Program-made: the position numbers and the translations under genes
The notes under the pieces: generated by a model
What the model was told of the DNA's origin: nothing
Database searches by the model: none
What the model saw: the letters and a program-made list of their open reading frames with translations, nothing else
Shown here: piece after piece, positions 54,184 through 63,159 of the stretch
How the letters are laid out: every line of letters begins with the position of its first letter
How positions within the stretch are numbered: position 1 is the stretch's first letter
DNA from: Desulfobacterium sp.
GTDB lineage: Bacteria; Desulfobacterota; Desulfobacteria; Desulfobacterales; Desulfobacteraceae
NCBI GenBank assembly: GCA_016342325.1
Contig: JAEINR010000023.1
Coordinates: 1-64,000, forward strand
Length of the DNA: 64,000 nt
Reading direction: 5' to 3'

Positions 54184-55974
54184 TCAACGGTTTTCAACAT
54201 TGGAAAAATCCATGATGGTAGCGGAGGAGATCTTTGAGGCCGCCGCCTTTGCCCGTTTCTTGAGGGTGGCGATGATCAGGCTTACCTGCTCCATTGTGCA
54301 GGAGCGGTCCACATGGTCGGGTAGCTCGAGAATGGCAGTGCTCACGGTCACAAGGGGAATTTGCCTGGTGACGCCGTTTCTGTCCCTGGCAACGCAATAC
54401 CCCTTTGTGATGGCCTCCCGGTCATAGAAGCTCTCCGCGTCCTGTTTAAAGGTTGCGGCAAATGCTTTCATCTCCCCTTCAACGGTTTCAATCCCTTCTC
54501 CCTGTATGCCCATGAAGAAATCGTCTCCACCGATGTGGCCGGCAAACCGGTTCTCGGCAAGGCTTGCTTGTTTGAGCATGTCCGAGAACATGAGCAGCAA
54601 CCGGTCGCCGTTCCTGAAACCGTAGGTGTCGTTGTAGGATTTGAAGTTGTCAAAATCGAAATAGATGAGAAGGTAGGCGGATTTGATGTCTGCCAGTGCC
54701 TCTGAGAAATAGTCGTGGATCAGGGAGTTACCGGGCAGCCGTGTGAGGGGATTCTGGTTCCGTGCAATGCTGAGGTTCTTTTCGTTGATCATCCGGAGGA
54801 GGGAGTGGGGGCTTAAAAATCCGAGATATTTCATGTTGTCCACGATCAAGAGCCCCTCGTGGCCGTTGTACTGGGTGTAGACCGCGATCAGTTTCTCCAC
54901 GGAGGAGTGGATATCGGCAATGGGAAGCTTTGTGATGAATCGGTTGATGTCCCGGCCAAAGGCGGGATTCTCCAGGAGCTGGCGTCCGAATTTTGAGAAT
55001 ATGAAATCCTTGAACGCCGTATTGCGGATGATGCCCAACGGCTCCTCATACCGGTTGACAACGGGATAGAAGGAGGCATCCTCCTCGGTCCTGAACTTTT
55101 CGAACAGGGTGATGATGCTGCAGTCGGAATAGACCGGCCGGACCGGATCGATCTGGGCCTTGATCAGGACGCGGTCCTTGGATGCCCTGTTGCGCCGGTC
55201 CTGGCTGGTGAGATGTTTGATCCTCGGGTACCGTGTCTTAAGTTCCCCTGTGTCCAGGGTGGGGCGCTGGATATAATAGCCCTGGACCATGTCGCAGCCG
55301 ATCTCCCTGCAGCTGTTGTACTCGTCTGATGTTTCCACCCCTTCGGCCATGACAAGGCAGCCCATGAAGTGGGCAAGGTTGACGATGGTCGAGACGAGCA
55401 ACCGCTTTTTCGGGTCGCTTGCAAGGTTCTGGATGAAAAACCGGTCGATCTTGATGTAATCGGGTTCTGTGTAGTAGAGGAGCTGGAGTCCTGAAAAGCC
55501 GGCTCCGCAATCGTCCACGGCAATCTTAAATCCCTGGGAGCGGTAGGCGGCCAGGGTCTTTGACGCATCTACGGAGTCGCATATCGGGTGCTTTTCACTG
55601 ATTTCAAAGCAGACATCGTCCTGGGAGTAGCCATAGCTCTCTAGGGCCGTAAGGGTGTTGCCCGGGGCGTAGTCGCTTGAGTCCAGGAGGCGGTTGTCCA
55701 GGTTGAAAAAGAGTTTGATGGGGCAGTTAAGTTTAAAGGCTGCAAATTTGGCCAGGGCTTTTTTCCTGAGCACCAGATCCACCTGGTGAAGCACCCCCTC
55801 TTCAAAGGCCTGGTCAAACAGGGCGTCGATGGTGGCAAATCCTGCGGCCTTGTGGTTCCTGAGAAGGGCCTCAAATCCAAAGGCTGTTCCCGTGTGGATG
55901 TTGACGATGGGCTGGAATGCAAAGTCGATGATGCTGAGCCGTGATATCCAGGTGCGATCTGTTAGTTCAACCAT
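54184..55974 (-). CDS. EAL-CBS-GGDEF c-di-GMP protein
   Basis: A 596-residue cytoplasmic protein with an N-terminal EAL domain (FQPIVNIHTG near residue 20, EALL near 35), two CBS motifs in the middle (including LLIVDNMKYLGFLSPHSLLR) and a C-terminal GGDEF domain near residue 480. The EAL domain keeps most catalytic motifs, but DDFG reads DDCGAGFSG. The GGDEF signature reads GGDDF, which may still be active or may bind GTP. So it could make, break or just sense c-di-GMP, with CBS domains binding adenosyl nucleotides. It is monocistronic. Confidence 0.85.
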   Translation of the reverse strand: MVELTDRTWISRLSIIDFAFQPIVNIHTGTAFGFEALLRNHKAAGFATIDALFDQAFEEGVLHQVDLVLRKKALAKFAAFKLNCPIKLFFNLDNRLLDSSDYAPGNTLTALESYGYSQDDVCFEISEKHPICDSVDASKTLAAYRSQGFKIAVDDCGAGFSGLQLLYYTEPDYIKIDRFFIQNLASDPKKRLLVSTIVNLAHFMGCLVMAEGVETSDEYNSCREIGCDMVQGYYIQRPTLDTGELKTRYPRIKHLTSQDRRNRASKDRVLIKAQIDPVRPVYSDCSIITLFEKFRTEEDASFYPVVNRYEEPLGIIRNTAFKDFIFSKFGRQLLENPAFGRDINRFITKLPIADIHSSVEKLIAVYTQYNGHEGLLIVDNMKYLGFLSPHSLLRMINEKNLSIARNQNPLTRLPGNSLIHDYFSEALADIKSAYLLIYFDFDNFKSYNDTYGFRNGDRLLLMFSDMLKQASLAENRFAGHIGGDDFFMGIQGEGIETVEGEMKAFAATFKQDAESFYDREAITKGYCVARDRNGVTRQIPLVTVSTAILELPDHVDRSCTMEQVSLIIATLKKRAKAAASKISSATIMDFSNVENR

Positions 55975-56119
55975 GGTGTGTCCTTATAAATTGTGCCCCC
56001 TGCCTCTTTACAGGACGGGCATGAATCGGAAAAATCATGGGGATAAGTAGTCTATCCGCGTGAGTATTTTATTAGGAATCGGTCAGGGTTGGGTGATGGT
56101 GAAAAAAGCAATTATTCTG

Positions 56120-56275
56120 TTGACACCCTGACATTGGTATAATAGAAGATCTAAGGAAAAGACATCTTGAAGATGTCGTGAAAAGAGCCACAGCAGGTAG
56201 TAAAAAAATAGAGAATCCAAAGCCATGAAGGCCTTAGACTTTTAGTCTATGGTCCTTTGTGGCTTTTTTTTTGCT
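56120..56275 (+). ncRNA. Candidate small RNA or attenuated leader with strong terminator
   Basis: TATAAT lies at 56138-56143. The predicted transcript has a perfect gacatcttgaagatgtc palindrome (56161-56177) and an A-rich stretch. It ends in a long hairpin (56219-56266) whose outer arms are aaagcca/tggcttt and whose inner arms are tagac/gtcta. Nine T residues follow. This is a textbook intrinsic terminator with no open frame upstream. The nearby gttgacac (56119) has only 12 bases to TATAAT, too short for a -35. Confidence 0.45.
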
Positions 56276-56309
56276 TACAGGTCCTGGAGGTGTGATTTGA
56301 GAAAAACAT

Positions 56310-56530
56310 AGAGAGAGTGGGAAAACAGATATCAGACCCGTCCAAAAGTATAATATCTGTTTTCCCGGCCCCGAACGGAGCAGGCATATCCTATCAGGAG
56401 CCTGTTCCTTTCGTCAACCTAGTATGGAAAGGTAAATGGAAACCACCGTGTTTCCCGGGTACGGTTGCGCCCAAACCATGACGGCATCGGTTTCTCTGTT
56501 GATGCAACCGGTTATCTGAAAGGAGCTTAG
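56310..56530 (+). promoter_or_regulatory. Structured leader upstream of the first TonB receptor gene
   Basis: Three hairpins in order: gggaaaacagatat/atatctgttttccc (56319-56332 with 56353-56366, a perfect 14-bp stem), ggagcaggc/gcctgttcc (about 56377-56407) and gcatc/gatgc nearer the gene. The last is followed by aaaggagctt and the start codon. It has no B12, TPP or FMN box that I can recognise. It may sense the receptor's ligand or act as a multi-hairpin attenuator. Confidence 0.35.
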
Positions 56531-56532
56531 GA

Positions 56533-58662
56533 ATGGAACATAGGATTATCAAAGGTGCAATAGGCATGCTGGGCGCTTGGCTGGCGCTTGTGGGCGTGGA
56601 TGGCAGGAGCCTTGCCGCAGGTGTTGAAGTGAACAGAATCGACGATGTGGTGGTCCGGGCGGAAGCGGAATCATCTGCCATGGACGACCGGGTTCCGGAG
56701 GAAGATATTCCACGTCCCGGGGTCTCGGATACGGTGCTTGACGCCATGAAGAACCTGCCCGGGGTCCAGTTCAAGCGAACCGCGGTTGCAGGCAACGAGA
56801 ACGGAAAACTTCGCATCCGGGGATTTGACGAGACCCGGCTTCGGATCATGAAGGACGGGATTCCGGTTCACAGGGACGGCTCCTATGGCAACGGACCTGT
56901 TGACTGGAGCACCCTTCCGGCGGATGCCGTGGAAAGCATCGAGATCTATCGGGGCGCCGGACCTGCCAAATTCGGCAATGCCCTGGGCGGTGTGGTCAAT
57001 ATCGTCACCAAAAAACCCGGGGACACCCCCAGGACGTCCATCACCTCCTTGTATGGAAGCATGACCACCACCATGAACAGCATCACCCATTCGGGTAAAA
57101 AAGGGGCGGTGGGGTGGGTTCTCTCCGGCGGACGGTACGATACCGACGGGTGGCTCAGGAACAACTTTGTTGAGCAGAACCGGGCGTCCGGCGAGCTCAG
57201 TGTAAAAATGCCCTTTGGCACCGAGCTGGGGGCGGGCTTTTCCTGGAGTGACCAGGAGACGGGCATGCCGGTGATGAACGGGCCGGGAACGCCCCATTAC
57301 AATTCCGGAGATCCCGATGCCGACGGCCGGGAGCTTGGGGGCCCGGGCATCACCTACCGCCTCAAGGACGGCTTCTCTGCCTGGGGCAACAGGAGCTTTT
57401 CCGAGGATGAGAACCTGTCCTTCAACACCTGGATTGCCAAGGCGTTTGACAAGGGCAGTGCCAGGGTCGATTTCAGGACCTGGCGCCAGGATAAGCGGGA
57501 AGTGTATTACGATGCCGCAGATGCAAGCAAACGGATCTATGAGCGGGAAACCGATGCAGAGCCGGACAACTGGTCGCTGAACCTTGCCATTGAGAAAGAG
57601 ATCAGCAGCCACAGGATCGAGGCCGGAGCCGAGAGCCGCAGTCACGGCTGGGGGGACCAGACTGTCACCTATATTGATGAGACCTATTTCAACGGTTCCA
57701 TCAACTCCCCGTTTTTTGCGTTTATCCGGGAGGGGTTCAAGGGCAAGTCCGATAGCATAAAGTACCATGCCCTTTATCTCCAGGACCATTGGCAGATCAA
57801 CCCGGCCCTGGATCTTCAAATCGGTGTCCGTCAGGAGTGGTTCAAGGCGGACAGCATCGATCCCGATGCCTTTGGATTCGTCTGGAGCACCCCGGTGACA
57901 CAACTTGACGAATCCAACCTCGACCCCCGCCTGCGCCTGGGATACAGGCCCTGGGCCAACGGGGTCTTTCACCTTGCTTTTAATGTGGCCCACCGTTATC
58001 CCACCTCGCCTGAATACTTCTGGTGGTACCTGAACAACGGCACGGGATTTTTCAACACCGGGTTCAACTCGGAAAAGGCGCTCCAGTATGAGTTCTCCTA
58101 CGAGCACACGGTGGCAGACACGGCAAAACTGATGGTCCGCTCCTACTACTACGAGGTGGATGACTATATCGCCTCAAACTTTGTGGCTGGCACCGGGAAT
58201 GTGTTTTACAACATCGACCAGGTGACCCTCAAGGGGGCCGAGATCGGCATTGCCGTGGACCTGTCCTGGCATCTCTCAACCTTTGCCAATCTGACCTGCC
58301 AGCGGGGGGACAAGGAGGGGGATCCCTGGGACAGCAACAACGTCCTTGAGGGGCAGATCCCGGATTTCCCGGAGACCATGGCCAATGTGGGACTTGATTA
58401 CAAGCTGGACGACCGGGTCTCGGCCCACCTGACCCTGAACTACGTGGGCGGCCGGGAACACTTAAACGGTGCCGGCCTGAAGCGTCTTGGCTCCTATACC
58501 CTTGTGAACTGTGCGGCAGAGTGGAAGGTGTGGCAGAAACAAAATCGTAGCCTCAGTCTCAAGCTTGCCGCAGAAAACCTCTTTGACACGGATTACGAAG
58601 AGGAGGCCGGATATCCCATGCCCGGGGCCACCCTCATCGCCGGCATGGCCCTGGCCTTCTAA
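56533..58662 (+). CDS. TonB-dependent outer-membrane receptor
   Basis: A 709-residue receptor. A signal sequence (to about residue 29, ending SLAAG) precedes a plug domain (VSDTVLDAMKNLPGVQFKRT, then VESIEIYRGAGPAKFGNALG) and a 22-strand barrel that ends in an aromatic residue (AGMALAF). A DDVVVRA stretch near residue 40 resembles a TonB box. It imports a metal complex or other large ligand using TonB. The ligand is not evident. It is separated from the flavin reductase gene by repeated GGGGTCAGG elements. Confidence 0.88.
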   Translation: MEHRIIKGAIGMLGAWLALVGVDGRSLAAGVEVNRIDDVVVRAEAESSAMDDRVPEEDIPRPGVSDTVLDAMKNLPGVQFKRTAVAGNENGKLRIRGFDETRLRIMKDGIPVHRDGSYGNGPVDWSTLPADAVESIEIYRGAGPAKFGNALGGVVNIVTKKPGDTPRTSITSLYGSMTTTMNSITHSGKKGAVGWVLSGGRYDTDGWLRNNFVEQNRASGELSVKMPFGTELGAGFSWSDQETGMPVMNGPGTPHYNSGDPDADGRELGGPGITYRLKDGFSAWGNRSFSEDENLSFNTWIAKAFDKGSARVDFRTWRQDKREVYYDAADASKRIYERETDAEPDNWSLNLAIEKEISSHRIEAGAESRSHGWGDQTVTYIDETYFNGSINSPFFAFIREGFKGKSDSIKYHALYLQDHWQINPALDLQIGVRQEWFKADSIDPDAFGFVWSTPVTQLDESNLDPRLRLGYRPWANGVFHLAFNVAHRYPTSPEYFWWYLNNGTGFFNTGFNSEKALQYEFSYEHTVADTAKLMVRSYYYEVDDYIASNFVAGTGNVFYNIDQVTLKGAEIGIAVDLSWHLSTFANLTCQRGDKEGDPWDSNNVLEGQIPDFPETMANVGLDYKLDDRVSAHLTLNYVGGREHLNGAGLKRLGSYTLVNCAAEWKVWQKQNRSLSLKLAAENLFDTDYEEEAGYPMPGATLIAGMALAF

Positions 58663-58776
58663 TGGGGTCATCTAATGGGGTCAGGCCTAGCTTATTGCCC
58701 TTATTAGCATCTACTATATGGGGTCAGGCTTAGCTTATTGTCCGTATTGCTCGCCTGATAAACAGGTTTGACCCCG
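58660..58776. repeat. Cluster of GGGGTCAGG repeats
   Basis: Two direct copies of atggggtcaggcytagcttattg (58673-58698 and 58716-58742), a partial tctaatggggtca at the left edge, and an inverted gaccccgtt at about 58769. They lie between the TonB receptor and flavin reductase genes. A related palindrome lies at 536-567 and a lone copy at 1222. No transposase gene is in the window. Confidence 0.65.
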
Positions 58777-58824
58777 TTGAAAAACCGGGGTGCTATTTGC
58801 GCCCACAACATAAGGAGAACCGTG

Positions 58825-59433
58825 ATGATACTCAAACCCTTTATGAGGGAGGGGGTCATGCCCCTTCCCGTGACATTTATTTCAACCGTGAGCGCCGGCG
58901 GCGTTCGAAATATCGCCCCCTATTCGTGCATCATGCCGGTGTTGAGACCCTTGGATCTCATCACCTTTGCCAGTGCCGAAAATCGGGATACCCTGGTCAA
59001 CATCAGGGAAACCGGGGAGTTTGTCATCAACCTTGCCGGTGCGGACATGGAGACGAGCGTCATTCCCACGGCAAGAATGAGCGGTCCTGAGGTGGACGAG
59101 TTTGAGGTGGCAGGTCTTGAAGAGAAACCGTCCGTCACCATCAAAGCGCCCGGGATAATGGGGTGTTACGCATGGATGGAGTGCTCCTTTGTGAAGGAGT
59201 ACAAGGAGGATCGGTACAGCCTTGTGGTGGGAAAGGTGCTTCGCCTGGAGGTGAGTGACGACGCCATTGACGAGGCATATCACCTTGATGTGGATAAAGC
59301 CGCCCCCTTGATGATGACCGGAAGCAAGAAGGGGATGCACTTCTGCACGGTCAAAGAGACCCAGGGGTTTGAACCCTTTGCCGCCATGTTTCCCACCGGT
59401 GTCGATCCCATTTCCAAGACCTCGAACCGCTGA
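58825..59433 (+). CDS. Flavin reductase-family protein
   Basis: A 202-residue FMN-binding split-barrel protein, starting MILKPFMREGVMPLPVTFIS. The VSAGGVRNIAPYSCIMPVLR segment and EFVINLAGADMETSVIPTA are typical of DIM6/NTAB-type flavin reductases. It would reduce flavin, ferric iron or another acceptor in the cytoplasm. The ATG at 58825 follows aaggagaacc; the adjacent GTG at 58822 is possible. It sits between a TonB receptor and an FmdE-like gene, 79 bases before the latter, so it may release a metal from an imported chelate. Confidence 0.8.
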   Translation: MILKPFMREGVMPLPVTFISTVSAGGVRNIAPYSCIMPVLRPLDLITFASAENRDTLVNIRETGEFVINLAGADMETSVIPTARMSGPEVDEFEVAGLEEKPSVTIKAPGIMGCYAWMECSFVKEYKEDRYSLVVGKVLRLEVSDDAIDEAYHLDVDKAAPLMMTGSKKGMHFCTVKETQGFEPFAAMFPTGVDPISKTSNR

Positions 59434-59511
59434 GGACCTGGGTGATGAAGGGCGGGGCACGGGTTTGGGTGCCCTCATTTTTTTAACAGCAGATAAAGGA
59501 GTTCCATACAG

Positions 59512-60519
59512 ATGAAGCCAATGCTCAAACATGTCGTTACAATAATCGTCCTTACCCTTGTTGCAATAGGGCCGGCCAGTGCCGATGATTCCCGGTTTAA
59601 CCGGATGATTGCCCAGGCCATGGCAGATATCTCAACAGTGAAGGGCAGCGCCGATCTTCTATGCCTGACCAATGCGCCCTATGTGAGAAGCAATGGGCAG
59701 CCGGGGATCGATTACTTGAAACCCATCCAGGAGCTGACCGGCTGTTCCATGGGCAGCCAGAACCTGCTCTTTTTCCAGCGCCCCCAGTTCTATCCCCTCA
59801 GTATCACGCTTTTCCGGGGGAGCACCGGGGAGGCCGTGGTCATGACCATGGGAAAAAGCACCTTTGCTACCGAGGGGCTCCAACTTTCCCGGTCAAACCT
59901 TTCCAGCAAAGCTTTCTGGGAAAAGACAGACGGGCTGGCCTGTAAGTCCGATTTTTTTACCATTGCCACCATTGCAGGATCCTGGGCCCTTGGTGCACCC
60001 TATGACTACCTCAAGTGTGCAGAGCTTCACAACCACCTCTGCCCCGGTGTGAGCTCGGGTTATCTGATTTCTAAAATGATCCTCGATAAATATCCCTTAA
60101 AAAAGGGGGAGGGATACACCATGATATCCTCTCCCATCTGGTGCAAGGAGGATGCGTTCCAGGTGCTCCTGGACCTGACCCCGGGCAAGCGTGGGATGAT
60201 CGTGAAAAAGCTGACCCAGGAACAAAAAAATAGCATTTCTGTGGCGAATCCGGCCGGAATGCTTTTGATCACGGACAAGAAAACAGGGGCGGGCAAAGGC
60301 GTTGTGTTTTCCTTTGATTTTGACAGGATGCGAACGCTTGCGCCAAAGGAGAGTCCCAAGGCCGCCCTGGTTTTTGCTCTCGTGGATTACCTGGACGAAC
60401 CCCAGCGGTTTGTGACCGTTGCCAAAGAGTTCGAGGTTACCGGAAAAATGGCTGAAGAGATGATTACTGCAGGTTCCAACCCCTATGAAGTGGCAGGCCT
60501 TACCACCCTTCTGAACTAA
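59512..60519 (+). CDS. Exported FmdE-like protein
   Basis: A 335-residue protein with a Sec signal peptide (MKPMLKHVVTIIVLTLVAIG then PASA). The N-terminal 150 residues contain a Cys-bearing region. The FmdE motif CAELHNHLCPGVSSGYLI (near residue 169) is the usual G/NHxCPG signature of the family. FmdE proteins are encoded with formylmethanofuran dehydrogenase and often bind metal, but their role is not known. Here it is predicted periplasmic and its stop is followed 4 bases later by a TonB receptor, so it is likely a binding partner or metal donor/acceptor for uptake. Confidence 0.8.
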   Translation: MKPMLKHVVTIIVLTLVAIGPASADDSRFNRMIAQAMADISTVKGSADLLCLTNAPYVRSNGQPGIDYLKPIQELTGCSMGSQNLLFFQRPQFYPLSITLFRGSTGEAVVMTMGKSTFATEGLQLSRSNLSSKAFWEKTDGLACKSDFFTIATIAGSWALGAPYDYLKCAELHNHLCPGVSSGYLISKMILDKYPLKKGEGYTMISSPIWCKEDAFQVLLDLTPGKRGMIVKKLTQEQKNSISVANPAGMLLITDKKTGAGKGVVFSFDFDRMRTLAPKESPKAALVFALVDYLDEPQRFVTVAKEFEVTGKMAEEMITAGSNPYEVAGLTTLLN

Positions 60520-60523
60520 GCGA

Positions 60524-62722
60524 ATGGAAGAAAAGAAAACCATGATTGAGAAACGAATGATGGGAAAACAGAGATGTGAAACCATGGGAACGGCGTGTTG
60601 TGACACGGCAAGGGTTCTCTTTTGTGTGACAGTGCTGGTGTTTTTTGTGTGGGCAACAGACGCCTTTGCCAGTGAAACCTTTTCCCTGGATGATGTGGTG
60701 ATTACCGCCAGCCGGGTACCGGAAAAAAGGGATGCGGTTGCTGCAAAAATAGAGATCATAACCCGGCAGGATATTGAAAACATGGCCGGAGCAACCCTGG
60801 ATACCGTTCTCAGGGATGTTGCCGGTGTGACCTCAAACCGCACCAGCACCAGCCAGATGCGAACCGTGGTCGGCATGCGGGGCCTTGGAAGCTTTGAGCA
60901 GGGCAGAACCCTGGTGCTGATGGATGGTATCCCCATCAACAAGACAGACTCCGGGGGCGTGAACTGGAACAGCATCAACCCGGATACGGTGGAACGGATC
61001 GAAGTGTTCAAGGGGCCGGGCTCGTCGGTGTATGGCAGCAACGCCATGGGCGGTGTGATCAATATCATCTCAAAACGATCCGCCGCTCCCTGTTCAGGGG
61101 CCGTTGCAACGGAGGTCGGTTCCCATGGTACCTGGGGCGGCCGGTTCAATGTGGCCGCCAGGAAAGATCCGGACAGGGGATTTAACTTCGCACTTGCCGG
61201 CATGTACCGGGAAACCGACGGGTGGGAAGCGGCGTCAGACCATACCCGGAAAAAAAAGACCGATGACGGGTATGGGATCATGCCCCTTTACCTGGATGAG
61301 TGGTCCATCTCTCCCCAGGTGGGGTATGACTTCAATGAATTGAATCATTTGAAGCTGGATTGTTCTTACTATTATGATGAGAGGAGCGAAGGCGTCAAAG
61401 GGGATGATCGTGACGATGGGGAGTACCGTCACTTCAAGAACCGTCGGGCCAATCTCACCTACAGCGGTGGCATGGAGGATAAAAAATGGGAGACGCGACT
61501 CTACTATCAGCTGGAGGAGTATTACAAGTTATACGACCGCATCGGAAAAACCGATACCGATGTGGACTCCGATCGCAGTGATATGGGGGGGATCCTGCAT
61601 TATTCCTCTCCCTTTCTTGCCCAGTGGAACAGGGTCGGGATCGGCGCAGACATCAAGCAGGGCGGGGTGGATGCCCAGGACCTTGATCGGGACGGCGGAT
61701 TCATAAAAAACAGCGGGGATATGCGTTTTTACGCCCTTTACCTGGACGACCGGCTGACGCTTGCGGATGACAGGCTGACCCTTTCCCTGGGGCTCAGGTA
61801 TGACTATATTGAAACCGTTGACTGCGAGACATCCACCCATCCGGGGCACCTGTTTTCCGGTTATGTTGACGGCAATCCCATCAAGGATGAAAACTGGGAT
61901 GCCTTGAGTCCAAGGATCTCGGGAAAATACCTTTTCAGCGACCGTCTCAATGCCTATGGCTCATACTCCAGGGGGTTCCGTGCCCCCGAGCTTGACGATC
62001 TGTGCCGGACCGGCTGGCAGTATGTCGGGCCCAAGATTGCCAATCCAAATCTGAAACCTGAAACCATCGACACCTTTGAGCTGGGTGCCAGCTACACGCC
62101 CGTGAACAAGCTCACTTTGTCCGGTTCGGCCTTTTACTCCCTTGGAAAGGATTTCCTCTATTATGTGGATACGGGCATTCCCGTGGGATCCAGTGGCTAC
62201 TGGGCAACCCAGACCTATAAAATCAAACAGAACGTGGGGGAGGTTACGATCCATGGCATCGAGCTTGCCGCCCAGTACAACTTAACAGCGCATATTCGGC
62301 TCAAGGCCGATTATACCTATGCGGACACAGAGATAAAAGAGTATGAAAAACCCGATTTTTCCGGAGCAACGGATCTGACCGGAAAGGAGCTGCGGTCCTC
62401 TCCCGCCCAGATCGTCAACCTGTCGGCTGTGTGGGAAAACAGGGTTATTAATTCAAAGCTTAACATCCGGTGGAAAGACGAGCAGTACCTGGATGATGTG
62501 AACAGTGAAAACAAGGCCGCAGACAGCTATGTTACCGCTGATATCAAATTTTGGAAATCCGTTGGCCATGGTTTCACCGCCTCGTTATCCGTGGAGAACA
62601 TTTTCGATGATGAGCATACCGAGACCTCCCAGGGCAGTGAAAGTGTCCATGGGGTTGCCTATGGTCTGGAAGGCTATAATCCCGGAAGGGTGGTTACGGC
62701 AATGCTGAAGTACCAATTCTAA
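60524..62722 (+). CDS. TonB-dependent outer-membrane receptor (BtuB/CirA-like)
   Basis: A 732-residue receptor. A long N-terminus precedes the signal sequence (VLFCVTVLVFFVWATDAFAS) and a TonB-box-like DDVVITASR. The plug domain reads VRDVAGVTSNRTS-like LRDVAGVTSNRTS and VERIEVFKGPGSSVYGSNAMGG, and a barrel follows to the C-terminal LKYQF. ITASRVPEK and AMGGVINI are BtuB/CirA-type motifs. The start could be ATG 60524 or an internal ATG (such as 60542) nearer the signal. It is in an operon with the FmdE-like gene (4-base gap). It may bring in the chelate or cobamide that FmdE handles. Confidence 0.85.
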   Translation: MEEKKTMIEKRMMGKQRCETMGTACCDTARVLFCVTVLVFFVWATDAFASETFSLDDVVITASRVPEKRDAVAAKIEIITRQDIENMAGATLDTVLRDVAGVTSNRTSTSQMRTVVGMRGLGSFEQGRTLVLMDGIPINKTDSGGVNWNSINPDTVERIEVFKGPGSSVYGSNAMGGVINIISKRSAAPCSGAVATEVGSHGTWGGRFNVAARKDPDRGFNFALAGMYRETDGWEAASDHTRKKKTDDGYGIMPLYLDEWSISPQVGYDFNELNHLKLDCSYYYDERSEGVKGDDRDDGEYRHFKNRRANLTYSGGMEDKKWETRLYYQLEEYYKLYDRIGKTDTDVDSDRSDMGGILHYSSPFLAQWNRVGIGADIKQGGVDAQDLDRDGGFIKNSGDMRFYALYLDDRLTLADDRLTLSLGLRYDYIETVDCETSTHPGHLFSGYVDGNPIKDENWDALSPRISGKYLFSDRLNAYGSYSRGFRAPELDDLCRTGWQYVGPKIANPNLKPETIDTFELGASYTPVNKLTLSGSAFYSLGKDFLYYVDTGIPVGSSGYWATQTYKIKQNVGEVTIHGIELAAQYNLTAHIRLKADYTYADTEIKEYEKPDFSGATDLTGKELRSSPAQIVNLSAVWENRVINSKLNIRWKDEQYLDDVNSENKAADSYVTADIKFWKSVGHGFTASLSVENIFDDEHTETSQGSESVHGVAYGLEGYNPGRVVTAMLKYQF

Positions 62723-63159
62723 TCCTGAACCGGTGGGCAGCTGTCCCGGTTGACAACGACCCTGTCATGCTGCCCCACCCTTTGGGTTTCACCGGTCTCC
62801 AGGCGTTTTATCCGGTCCGGTTAGGTCGTCCGGTGTCTGGGGCTCGATAATCCCTTTCTATGGGTTCATAATCTGCACTGCCGTTTGAGGTGCAGGCATT
62901 AAACTGGGATGTAAAAATAATTAGAACGTTATCCATGATCCTGTTCTCAACATAAAAACCAAGTCCATTCAAGGAACGAAGTTACAAAAAAATGGGTTAA
63001 GGAGAAGGAACAATCTTTCTCTTATTCAACATCAAAAAAAATATTGGATTTGAAGTTTTAAATCATTAGACCGACCGGACAAAGTAATTGACACCGGATA
63101 CTCTCTGCACATTGGCAAATTTACCCACACAGAATGACAAAGAGCTCTATTTAAGGGGG

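Noticed and set aside
56120-56143. TTGACA at 56120 as the -35 for TATAAT at 56138
   Set aside because: The spacer is only 12 bases, too short for a sigma-70 promoter; the pair is reported as a shared motif and not as a promoter.
56310-56530. Calling the TonB leader a cobalamin, TPP, FMN or Moco riboswitch
   Set aside because: The B12 box seen at 17641 is absent, and no TPP or FMN core elements are found; similarity to the Moco motif is too weak to claim.
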